Shown here piece by piece: positions 1-7,522 of a stretch of DNA of 64,000 nt. The position numbers and the translations under genes are program-made. The notes under the pieces are model-generated. The model was not told the origin of the DNA. It worked only from the letters and a program-made list of their open reading frames with translations, and did not search any database. Within the stretch, counting starts at the first letter, position 1, and every line of letters begins with the position of its first letter. The stretch covers positions 1 to 64,000 of the forward strand of contig NZ_JAFIWB010000023.1 of assembly GCF_017163705.1 (NCBI RefSeq), read 5' to 3'. The DNA comes from Xanthomonas bonasiae (GTDB lineage Bacteria > Pseudomonadota > Gammaproteobacteria > Xanthomonadales > Xanthomonadaceae).

Positions 1-875
1 CCTCCGAAACCACCGCCACCGAAGCCGCCGAAGCCGCCCCCGAATCCGCCGCCACCCCAACCACCGCCGCCACCGCCACCGACCGAGCGGCCCGGCGAGA
101 TGCCCGACAGCAGGCCCAGCACCAGCCCGATGGCGCCGGTCAGCGCGCCGACGAACAGCGACAGGCTCAGCAACAGGCCCACGCCGCCGCCGGCGAGCGC
201 CGCCAGCACGCCGCGCAGCAGCCGCGGCGCGCGCGCGAACAGCAGTTGCGCGACGAAGGCGGCGAACAGCCCGGCGAAGAACCCCAACGGCAGCTTGCCG
301 CCGGAGCGCGCCTCGGCCGCATGCGTGCTCACCGGCGGCGGCAACTGTTCGCCGTCGATCAGCTTGACCAGCATCGCGGTGGCCTCGGCGATGCCGCCGG
401 CGTAGTCGCCGGCGCGGAACCGCGGCGCCAGGTACTCCTGGATGATGCGGTTGGCGGTGGCATCGGGGATCGCGCCTTCCAGGCCGTAGCCGGGCTGGAT
501 GCGCACGCGCCGATCGTCCTTGGCCACCACCAGCAGCACGCCGTCGTCCACGCCCTTGCGACCGATCTGCCACTGGTCGAACACGCGCTGGGTGTACTGC
601 TCGATCGTCTCCGGCGCAGTGGTCGCGACCACCAGCACCTGCAGCTGGCTGCCCTTGCGCTGCTGCAACTGCACCGCCTGCTGCTCCAGCGCAAGGCGCT
701 GGGTCGGCTGCAGGGTGCCGGTGGTGTCGACCACCGGCGTGTCCAGCGGCGGGATCGGCGCTTCGCTGGCCGCCTGCGCCCACGCCAGCAGCGGCAACAG
801 CGCCAGCAGCAGCATCCCGATCCAGGCATGCCGGCCGCGGCGCACAGGGCGGTGGCGGGTGGTCGTATCGCGCAT
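1..875 (-). CDS. TPM-domain (YgcG-type) membrane protein, C-terminus cut by window edge
   Basis: The reading frame starts at the ATG complementary to 873-875 and runs off the window start, so at least 291 codons are present. A signal peptide (hydrophobic stretch near residues 18-33, ending AWAQA) precedes a TPM domain at about 40-160, recognisable by GVDDGVLLVVAKDDRRVRI and the following GYGLEG. Hydrophobic segments follow at about 175-235, and then a glycine-rich tail of repeated GGFGG-like units. This is the usual YgcG architecture. TPM proteins are commonly paired with LemA, and lemA lies directly upstream on the same strand. The biochemical role is unsettled; an envelope-associated function is inferred from topology. 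Confidence 0.85.
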   Translation of the reverse strand, partial: MRDTTTRHRPVRRGRHAWIGMLLLALLPLLAWAQAASEAPIPPLDTPVVDTTGTLQPTQRLALEQQAVQLQQRKGSQLQVLVVATTAPETIEQYTQRVFDQWQIGRKGVDDGVLLVVAKDDRRVRIQPGYGLEGAIPDATANRIIQEYLAPRFRAGDYAGGIAEATAMLVKLIDGEQLPPPVSTHAAEARSGGKLPLGFFAGLFAAFVAQLLFARAPRLLRGVLAALAGGGVGLLLSLSLFVGALTGAIGLVLGLLSGISPGRSVGGGGGGGWGGGGFGGGFGGFGGGGFG

Positions 876-1059
876 TGCAGACTCCTGCCGGCGCGATCGC
901 GCGGCGGCATCGAAGGGAGCACACCGCAGCGGCGGCGTGGCCCGGGAAGCGGCCGGCTGGCTTACGACACCAACCGGGATGCACGAACCGGCCGCAGGCC
1001 GCAGCGCGGACCGGTGCGCAGCGGCGCCATCGTCGGCACCGCCATGCGCTGCAGTGCGC

Positions 1060-1707
1060 TTACTGCGCCGGCGCCGGCTGCGGCGCCTGCTGCGGTTGCG
1101 CTTGCGGAGCGGTCTGCGCCGGCTGGCCACCGAAATTCACCGCCGGCGCCTCGGAGATCTGCGCTTCGTTGGCCACGGAGAAGTTCGGCTTTTCCTTGTA
1201 GCCGAAGATCTTCGAGGTGATCACCTGCGGGAACGAGCGGATGTAGGTGTTGTAGTCCTGCACCGCCTCGATGTAGCGGCCGCGGGCCACGGTGATGCGG
1301 TTCTCGGTGCCTTCCAGCTGCGCCTGCAGGTCGCGGAACGACTGGTCGGACTTGAGGTTGGGATAGTTCTCGGTGACCACCAGCAGCCGCGACAGCGCGC
1401 TGGACAGCTGGCCCTGGGCCTGCTGGAACTGCTGCAGCGACGCCGCATCGTCGGCGTTGACCTGGACCTGGCCGACCCGCGCGCGCGCGTTGGTCACGTC
1501 GGTCAGCACCTGCCGCTCCTGGTCGGCATAGCCCTTGACCGTGTTGACCAGATTCGGGATCAGGTCGGCGCGGCGCTTGTACTGGTTCAGCACCTCGGAC
1601 CAGCCGGCCTTGACCGCCTCGTCCTTCTGCTGGATCGCGTTGTAGCCGCAGCCGGACAGCAGCGCCACCACGGCGGCGAGGAACAAGGAACGGGACAACA
1701 GGCGCAT
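1060..1707 (-). CDS. lemA: LemA family lipoprotein-like membrane protein
   Basis: A 215-residue LemA-family protein. The N-terminus has a hydrophobic segment ending LLSGCGYN, which fits a lipobox. The family core follows (GWSEVLNQYKRRADLIPNLVNTVKGYA), predicted to be a helical bundle facing the periplasm, and the tail is rich in Gln, Pro and Ala. The start at 1707 is preferred over the ATG at 1722 because GGAG lies about 6 bases before it. It sits upstream of the TPM gene on the same strand, the typical LemA-TPM pair. The molecular function of the family is not established. Confidence 0.88.
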   Translation of the reverse strand: MRLLSRSLFLAAVVALLSGCGYNAIQQKDEAVKAGWSEVLNQYKRRADLIPNLVNTVKGYADQERQVLTDVTNARARVGQVQVNADDAASLQQFQQAQGQLSSALSRLLVVTENYPNLKSDQSFRDLQAQLEGTENRITVARGRYIEAVQDYNTYIRSFPQVITSKIFGYKEKPNFSVANEAQISEAPAVNFGGQPAQTAPQAQPQQAPQPAPAQ

Positions 1708-1783
1708 GGTGCTCTCCGGCATGAAGACAGGGCGCAGCTTGCCACGCCCCCCGTGAAAACGCAGCCGCGACTGGGTCAGCCGT

Positions 1784-2533
1784 TCACCACTTGCCGGCGC
1801 CGGGCACGTTGTGCGCGGCGGCGCGGCGGCGCATCAGCAGGTTCAGCCATTCCACCAGCACCGAGAAGCCCATCGCCGCGTAGATGTAGGGCTTGGGCAC
1901 GTGCACGTCCAGGCCGTCCAGGATCAGCACCACGCCGATCATCAGGATGAACGCCAGCGCCAGCATCTTCACCGTCGGGTTGGCGTCGATGAAGCGGCCC
2001 AGCGGGTTGGCCGCCAGCAGCATCACCGCCACCGCCAGCAGCACCGCCGCCACCATCACCGGGATGTGCTGCGCCATGCCGACCGCGGTGATCACCGAAT
2101 CCAGCGAGAACACGATGTCGATCACCGCGATCTGCGCGATCACCATCCAGAACACGCCGGAGGCCTTGCTGGTGGTCGGGTCGGCGTCTTCGCCGCCGGT
2201 GATCATCTCGCGGATCTCCATCGTGCCCTTCACCAGCAGGAACACGCCGCCGACGATCAGCACCAGGTCGCGCACCGAGATGCCCATGCCGGCGACGCTG
2301 AACAGCTCGCCCTGCATCCGCGCCAGGAACGCCAGCGACACCAGCAGCGCGATGCGGGTCAGGCACGCCACCGCGATACCGAACTTGCGCGCGGCCGGGC
2401 GTTGCGCCTCGGGCAGCTTGCCCACCGCGATGGAGATGAACACCAGGTTGTCGATGCCCAGCACGATTTCCAACGCGCTCAGCGTCAGCAGCGTCAGCCA
2501 GGTGTTGGGATCGGCGAGAAACTCGAAAGCCAT
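1784..2533 (-). CDS. TerC family integral membrane protein
   Basis: A 249-residue protein with about seven membrane segments and the TerC hallmarks: EIVLGIDNLVFIS near residues 21-33 and IDIVFSLDSV near residue 138, whose acidic residues lie inside membrane helices as in metal-ion exporters of this family (Alx/MntX-like and YgdQ types). Probable role: export of manganese or another divalent cation at the inner membrane. The substrate is inferred from the family only. It follows dgkA by 39 bp on the same strand and is probably co-transcribed with it. Confidence 0.88.
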   Translation of the reverse strand: MAFEFLADPNTWLTLLTLSALEIVLGIDNLVFISIAVGKLPEAQRPAARKFGIAVACLTRIALLVSLAFLARMQGELFSVAGMGISVRDLVLIVGGVFLLVKGTMEIREMITGGEDADPTTSKASGVFWMVIAQIAVIDIVFSLDSVITAVGMAQHIPVMVAAVLLAVAVMLLAANPLGRFIDANPTVKMLALAFILMIGVVLILDGLDVHVPKPYIYAAMGFSVLVEWLNLLMRRRAAAHNVPGAGKW

Positions 2534-2572
2534 GGGGTCGAATCCTTTAACGGTAAAAAAGACAGGCGGATG

Positions 2573-2953
2573 TCACAGCACGCGCGGCAGCAGGATCAGG
2601 CCCCAACACAGCACGACATTGGCCAGCATCAGCAGCACCGCCGCCGAGCCCATGTCCTTGGCGCGGCCGGCCAGTTCGTGGTGTTCCGGGCCATAGCGCT
2701 CGATCACCGCCTCGATCGCGGAATTGAGCAGTTCCACCGCCAGCACCAGCAGCAGCGAGCCGATCATCAGCGCCTGCTGCACCGCTCCATCGCCCAGCCA
2801 CAGCGCCAGCGGCGCCAGCAGCACGAACAGGCACACTTCCAGCCGGAACGAGGATTCGTGCAGCCAGGCCGCGCGCAGACCCTGGTACGACCAGCGCAGC
2901 GCCATCAGCATCCGGCGCGGTCCGCGCGGCAGGTGCCCGAATTGGTCGGCCAT
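2573..2953 (-). CDS. dgkA: Diacylglycerol kinase
   Basis: A 126-residue small integral-membrane diacylglycerol kinase of the usual prokaryotic length. It carries the signature VELLNSAIEAVIERYG followed by HELAGRAKDMGSAAV, which holds the catalytic Glu and nucleotide/Mg-binding residues, and three membrane helices. It phosphorylates diacylglycerol to phosphatidic acid at the inner membrane, recycling the lipid left from periplasmic glucan and LPS decoration. It is the first gene of a minus-strand run with the TerC gene and is divergent from the esterase at 3156. Confidence 0.93.
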   Translation of the reverse strand: MADQFGHLPRGPRRMLMALRWSYQGLRAAWLHESSFRLEVCLFVLLAPLALWLGDGAVQQALMIGSLLLVLAVELLNSAIEAVIERYGPEHHELAGRAKDMGSAAVLLMLANVVLCWGLILLPRVL

Positions 2954-3155
2954 GGCTCAGGCCCGGCCTGGGGAACGAAGACGCGACGGCGACGGCCGGA
3001 AGGGAACGGTCATGGGCGATGGCGAAGCGGGCTAGGCGCCAATTTTGCCACAAGCCCCCGTTCGCCGCTGAGCCGGGCCGCCGCCGGCGGCGGATTTGCC
3101 TGCGGCGCGGCGCCTGCGGCACCATCGCCGCTCCGTTGTCGTTAGGAGGTGCTTC

Positions 3156-3863
3156 ATGCCCCGTTCACCGCTGCGCACCGCGCTGCTCGCCACCTGCCTG
3201 TTCCTGCTGGGCCTGCAGTCGGCCCTGGCGCTCACCCTGATGCCCCCGCCGCAGATTCCGCAACAGGTCTCCAGCCCGGACTGGGAACAGGACATGCAGC
3301 GCTTCGCCCAGGCCGATGCCGCGCATCCGCCCAAGCCCGGCGGCGTGCTGTTCGTCGGCAGTTCCTCGATCCGCTTCTGGACCTCGCTGGCCAGCGATTT
3401 CCCCGGCGTGAACACGCTCAACCGCGGCTTCGGCGGCTCGGAGATCCGCGACAGCACCTGGTATGCCGACCGCATCGTGGTGCCGTACCGACCGCGCCTG
3501 GTCGTGTTCTACGCCGGCGACAACGACCTCAACAGCGGCCGCAGCCCGCAGCAGCTGCGCGACGACTTCCTGGCCTTCGTCACGCGGGTGCGCCGCGACC
3601 TGCCCACCACCCGCATCGCCTACATCTCGATCAAGCCGAGCCCGGCGCGCGCGGCGCTGCTGCCGCAGGTGGCCGAAGCCAATGCGCTGATCCGCAAGGC
3701 CGCCGCCGGACTGAAGCGGGTGGACTTCATCGACGTGTCCACGCCGATGCTCGGCGCCGACGGGCAACCGCGCGGCGAACTGTTCGGCCCGGACCACCTG
3801 CACATGAACGCCGCCGGCTATGCGCTGTGGCGCGACATCGTGCGGCCCTATCTGAAGCGCTGA
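3156..3863 (+). CDS. Secreted SGNH/GDSL-type hydrolase
   Basis: A 235-residue protein with a signal peptide (hydrophobic residues 8-25, ending SALA). SGNH blocks are visible in order: FVGSSSIRFW (nucleophile Ser block), GFGGSEIRD, YAGDNDLNSG (Asn block) and a C-terminal DHLHMNAAGY (Asp/His pair). This pattern fits platelet-activating-factor-acetylhydrolase-like esterases acting on lipid or carbohydrate acyl esters in the periplasm or outside the cell. The start at 3156 is chosen because a perfect AGGAGG lies at 3144-3149 and the signal peptide begins there. The substrate is unknown. Confidence 0.87.
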   Translation: MPRSPLRTALLATCLFLLGLQSALALTLMPPPQIPQQVSSPDWEQDMQRFAQADAAHPPKPGGVLFVGSSSIRFWTSLASDFPGVNTLNRGFGGSEIRDSTWYADRIVVPYRPRLVVFYAGDNDLNSGRSPQQLRDDFLAFVTRVRRDLPTTRIAYISIKPSPARAALLPQVAEANALIRKAAAGLKRVDFIDVSTPMLGADGQPRGELFGPDHLHMNAAGYALWRDIVRPYLKR

Positions 3864-3915
3864 ACGCGCTGCGCCGGCGCAGCACACGCCGCCGCGCGCC
3901 AGGCGATCCGCTCGC

Positions 3916-5196
3916 TCACTTGACCGGATCGAACCTGACCGTGGCGGTGGTGCCGCCGCCTTCGGCGCTTTCCAGCCCGATCCGCCAGCCGAAGCGCTCG
4001 CACAGCCGGCGCACGATCGACAGGCCCAGCCCGGTGCCCTGCGGGCGGTCCGGTTCGGCACGGAAAAACGGCTCGAACGCGCGCTGCAACGCTTCGTGCG
4101 ACATGCCGATGCCGGTGTCGCGAATGCTGATCCGGTCGCTGTCGATCTCGACCACGATGCTGCCGGCGTCGGTATAGCTGCAGGCGTTGCGCAGCAGGTT
4201 GCTGACCACCACGTGCAGCACCCGCGGCGGCGCGTGCAGGCGCGTGGCGGCGAGCACGCTGACGCTCAGCGTCACCGGCTTGCCGGTCAACAGCTCGCGC
4301 GCATTCTCGACTTCGTACTCGACCACGTCGGCGACCTCGAAGGTCTCGCTCTGCGGCACCACGTCCGCCTCGCGCGCCAGGATCAGGAACGCGTCGATCA
4401 CCGCCTCCATGTCGCGGCCGGCGCGCTGGATGCGCTGCAGGCTGCGGCCCAGCCGCGGCGGCAGGTCGGGATCGGTCATCGCGATGTCGCTGGCGACGCG
4501 GATCACGGTCAGCGGCGTGCGCAATTCGTGGCTGGCGTCGCGGGTGAAGTTGCGCTCGCGCGACACGTGGTCGGTGACGCGCAGGGCCAGCGCATGCAGC
4601 GCGGCGGCCAGTTGCCGCGATTCGCCCTGCACGTCGGCCGGCAGGTTTTCCGGCGCCAGGTCGGCGGTGGACGGATGCCGCGGATCCCATTGCGACACGC
4701 GCCGCGCCAGCCAGTTCACCGGCGACAGCAGGCGCCGCGAGGCGCGATGGGTCAGCCACCCCACCACCACCACCGCGACCAGGGTCAGCAGCGCCGGCAC
4801 GATGCCGAACCAGAACGCCAGGCGCTGCGCCTGCGCGCGCAGGAACACCAGGTACAGGCGCCCGGCCTTGGTGTCGTCGACCAGGACCATCTCGCCGCCG
4901 GGGCGGTTCTCGTGCAGGCCGGGCTCCAGGCCGCGCAGATTCGCCGGCACCGCCGCATCCGATTGCCCGGCGGGCACCAGGTAGCCGTGCAAGGTGTGGC
5001 TGTTCGGCGGCGGTTGCGAGGGAGACTGCGCGTACAGGCGCCAATAGTGCGCGGCTTCCTGCCGCATCACCGACCCCACCAGCGAGTGCTGCACGACCGC
5101 CACCACCAGGTAACTGCCCAACGCGACGATGCAGCCAGCGAACAGGATCCGGGCGATCAGGGCAAGGCGGATTTTGCGCGGCAAACCGTGCGGCAT
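3916..5196 (-). CDS. Two-component sensor histidine kinase
   Basis: A 426-residue inner-membrane kinase. Membrane helices lie at about 12-35 and 127-149, flanking a periplasmic sensor of roughly 90 residues. A HAMP-like linker follows, then the H box (RDASHELRTPLTVIR, His near 222), N box (NLLRNACSYT, near 333), and G boxes DTGIGM and GTGLGLSIV. It is second to the response regulator at 5323 with 126 bp between them. A start at 5196 is supported by GGAAG ahead of the ATG. No ExxE iron-binding motif of the VgrS/ColS type was found in the sensor, so the signal is unknown. Confidence 0.93.
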   Translation of the reverse strand: MPHGLPRKIRLALIARILFAGCIVALGSYLVVAVVQHSLVGSVMRQEAAHYWRLYAQSPSQPPPNSHTLHGYLVPAGQSDAAVPANLRGLEPGLHENRPGGEMVLVDDTKAGRLYLVFLRAQAQRLAFWFGIVPALLTLVAVVVVGWLTHRASRRLLSPVNWLARRVSQWDPRHPSTADLAPENLPADVQGESRQLAAALHALALRVTDHVSRERNFTRDASHELRTPLTVIRVASDIAMTDPDLPPRLGRSLQRIQRAGRDMEAVIDAFLILAREADVVPQSETFEVADVVEYEVENARELLTGKPVTLSVSVLAATRLHAPPRVLHVVVSNLLRNACSYTDAGSIVVEIDSDRISIRDTGIGMSHEALQRAFEPFFRAEPDRPQGTGLGLSIVRRLCERFGWRIGLESAEGGGTTATVRFDPVK

Positions 5197-5258
5197 TACA
5201 GCTTCCGTGTGACGTCGCCGCGATTATAGGAGGGCGAATGGTGAATCCGCCGTGCAAG

Positions 5259-5317
5259 CAGGCCCCGTTGCCGGGGTCTGCCGCGTAACGAACGCCGGCC
5301 TCTCAACGAAAGCCGGC
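5259..5317. other. Two hairpins between response regulator and kinase genes
   Basis: The gap holds two inverted repeats. CAGGCCCCG at 5259-5267 pairs with CGGGGTCTG at 5272-5280 (one G-T pair), and GCCGGC at about 5293-5298 pairs with GCCGGC near 5311-5316. Neither has a T-run, so they more likely adjust the kinase-to-regulator ratio or mRNA stability than end transcription. The role is inference. Confidence 0.45.
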
Positions 5318-5322
5318 GCCGC

Positions 5323-6036
5323 TCAGCTCATCGGCTGGGCGATGTCGGCGATGCGGTAGCCGGCGCTCTGCACGGTGTGCAGCAACGGCCGGTCGAACGG
5401 CTTGTCGATGATCTTGCGCAGGTTGTACAGATGGCTGCGCAGCGTGTCCGAATCGGGCAGGCCGTTGCCCCAGATCTCGCGCTCGATCTCCTGGCGGGTG
5501 ACCACGCGCGGCGATTCGCGCATCAGGATGGTCAGCAGGCGCAGGCCGATCGGCGACAGCTGCAGCTCGGTGCCGGCACGGGTCGCCCGCATGCTCACCG
5601 GATCCAGCACCAGATCGGCCACCTTCAGCACTTCCGAGCCCACCTGGCGGCGCTCGCGGCGGATCAACGCACGCAGCCGCGCTTCCAGTTCTTGGATCGC
5701 GAACGGCTTGGTCAGATAATCGTCCGCGCCGAAGCCCAGGCCGGTGAGCTTGTCGTCGAGCGTGTCGCGCGCGGTCAGCATCAGCACCGGCGTGGACTTG
5801 CGCGCGTCGTTGCGCAAACGGCGACACACCTCGATGCCGTCCAGGCGCGGCAGCATCAGGTCCAGCACCACCACGTCGTAGCTGTTCTCTGCCGCCAGGC
5901 GATAGCCGTCCAGGCCATCGCAGGCGTAATCCACTTCGAATCCGCGGCCTTCCAGGTATTCGCCGATCATTTCGGAGATGTTGCGGTTGTCCTCGACGAC
6001 CAGAACGAGTCCGGAGGTTTCCTTGGTCTGACGCAT
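5323..6036 (-). CDS. OmpR/PhoB-family response regulator
   Basis: A 237-residue regulator. The receiver domain (about 10-125) has the acidic pair EDN, phosphoacceptor Asp59 in VVLDLMLPRLDG, Thr88 and Lys110 in YLTKPF. A winged-helix DNA-binding domain of the OmpR type follows at about 140-232 (LSPIGLRLLTILM, then VVTRQEIEREIWG, and DTLRSHLYNLRKII). It is the first gene of a regulator-kinase operon with the HK downstream. GAGGAAGC ahead of the ATG supports the start. Target genes cannot be deduced; the tesA/ABC locus lies upstream on the chromosome. Confidence 0.95.
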   Translation of the reverse strand: MRQTKETSGLVLVVEDNRNISEMIGEYLEGRGFEVDYACDGLDGYRLAAENSYDVVVLDLMLPRLDGIEVCRRLRNDARKSTPVLMLTARDTLDDKLTGLGFGADDYLTKPFAIQELEARLRALIRRERRQVGSEVLKVADLVLDPVSMRATRAGTELQLSPIGLRLLTILMRESPRVVTRQEIEREIWGNGLPDSDTLRSHLYNLRKIIDKPFDRPLLHTVQSAGYRIADIAQPMS

Positions 6037-6128
6037 AGAGCTTCCTCAGTCTTCAGCTTTGTGAAACATGCCGGAAACCCGGTGGTGACCGCGTGAAGAC
6101 CGCTTCATATGCCTGACCGGCGCAAGAA

Positions 6129-6794
6129 TCACCCGCCGATCAAGGGTTTGAGCTTGGGCCACACATTGTCCAGCACCTTCGGCTGGCCGGCGGCGGTGGG
6201 ATGCAGGCCGTCGTCCTGCATCAGCGCCGGGTTCAGCGCCACGCCTTCCAGCAGGAACGGCAGCAACCCGGTCTGGTACTGTTTGGCCAGGTCGGCGTAG
6301 ACCGCACGCAACCGCTGCCGGTAGGCCGGCCCGTAGTTCGGCGGCACGTCGATCCCCAGCAACAAGACCTTCGCGCCGGCATTACGGCTGAGCACGATCA
6401 TCTTCTCCAGATTGCCGCGCAGCTCCGCCGGGGTCAGCCCGCGCAGCGCGTCGTTGCCGCCGAGTTCGATCACCACCACCGCCGGCCGGTGCTTGAGCAG
6501 CAGCGCCGGCAGCCGGGTCAGCGCGCCGGAAGAGGTCTCGCCGCTGATGCTGGCATTGACTACGGCCGGTGGCGCCTGCATCTGTTGTTGCAGGCGGCGC
6601 TCCAGCAGCGCCACCCAGCCGGACTGGACCGGGATGTTGTGCGCAGCGCTGAGGCTGTCGCCGACCACCAGCACCGGCCCCGTCGCACCTTTGGCACAGG
6701 CGATGGCGGGCAGCAGCAGACACCATGCCAGACAGGCCCAGAGCCAGGCGCTGCGCGTCCAGGCCGGCGTTCCTTTCGTATCGTTGCCACGCAT
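6129..6794 (-). CDS. tesA: TesA/EstA-type arylesterase (lysophospholipase L1-like)
   Basis: A 221-residue secreted SGNH hydrolase. The signal peptide ends near ACAKG, followed by block I VVGDSLSAAHNI (nucleophile Ser), block III GGNDALRG and block V DDGLHPTAAG (Asp and His). E. coli TesA has the same length and layout, acting as thioesterase I/protease I/lysophospholipase L1. As in E. coli, the gene is divergent from a YbbA-like ABC ATPase and YbbP-like permease, which strengthens the orthology. It probably hydrolyses acyl thioesters, aryl esters or lysophospholipids in the periplasm. Confidence 0.9.
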   Translation of the reverse strand: MRGNDTKGTPAWTRSAWLWACLAWCLLLPAIACAKGATGPVLVVGDSLSAAHNIPVQSGWVALLERRLQQQMQAPPAVVNASISGETSSGALTRLPALLLKHRPAVVVIELGGNDALRGLTPAELRGNLEKMIVLSRNAGAKVLLLGIDVPPNYGPAYRQRLRAVYADLAKQYQTGLLPFLLEGVALNPALMQDDGLHPTAAGQPKVLDNVWPKLKPLIGG

Positions 6795-6808
6795 CCGGAG
6801 ATTTCCTC

Positions 6809-7522
6809 ATCGACAGTCTGGCCCCCACTCCCCGCACCGGCATCGCGATCGACGTACGCGATGTCGGCAAATCCGTCAGCGGACCGGAGGGCACGGTCCA
6901 CATTCTCGACAACGTCGGATTGACCATCGGTGAAGGCGACAGCGTCGCCATCGTCGGCGCCTCCGGTTCCGGCAAGACCACCCTGCTCGGCCTGCTCGCC
7001 GGCCTGGACCTGCCGACGCGCGGCGAGATCGTGCTCGCCGGGCAGTCGCTCAACGCGCTGGACGAGGAAGCGCGCGCCGCCCTGCGCGCGCGCGAAGTCG
7101 GCTTCGTGTTCCAGAGCTTCCACCTGCTGCCGTCGCTGACCGCCGCCGAAAACATCGCGCTGCCGCTGGAACTGGCCGGGCGCGAGGACCCGGCGCGGGT
7201 GCGCGAGGTGCTGGAGGCGGTCGGCCTGACCGCGCGGGCGCGGCACTACCCGCGGCAGCTGTCCGGCGGCGAGCAGCAGCGCGTGGCGCTGGCGCGCGCA
7301 TTCGTGGCGCGGCCGCGGATCCTGTTCGCCGACGAACCTACCGGCAGCCTCGACCAGGCCACCGGCCAGCAGATCAGCGACCTGCTGTTCGCGCTCAACG
7401 CCGGCAGCGACACCACGCTGGTGCTGGTCACCCACGACCTGCGCCTGGCGCAGCGTTGCGAACACCGCTACCGGCTCGACCGCGGGCGCCTGCGCCAGGC
7501 CGAAGCGGTGGCCGACGCATGA
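6809..7522 (+). CDS. YbbA-like ABC transporter ATP-binding protein
   Basis: An ABC ATPase with Walker A GASGSGKTT, Q loop VFQSFHLLPS, signature LSGGEQQRVALARA, Walker B ILFADEPTGSLD and the H-loop THD. It matches the LolD/MacB-like class paired with FtsX-type permeases. The start is a problem: no ATG, GTG or TTG lies in frame between 6725 and the P-loop region. The ATG at 6725 would overlap the divergent tesA by 70 bp and add an Arg-rich extension. Here 6809 (ATC) is used because GGAG at 6797-6800 stands 8 bases before it and the length then fits the family. It overlaps the permease by ATGA. Confidence 0.88.
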   Translation: MDSLAPTPRTGIAIDVRDVGKSVSGPEGTVHILDNVGLTIGEGDSVAIVGASGSGKTTLLGLLAGLDLPTRGEIVLAGQSLNALDEEARAALRAREVGFVFQSFHLLPSLTAAENIALPLELAGREDPARVREVLEAVGLTARARHYPRQLSGGEQQRVALARAFVARPRILFADEPTGSLDQATGQQISDLLFALNAGSDTTLVLVTHDLRLAQRCEHRYRLDRGRLRQAEAVADA

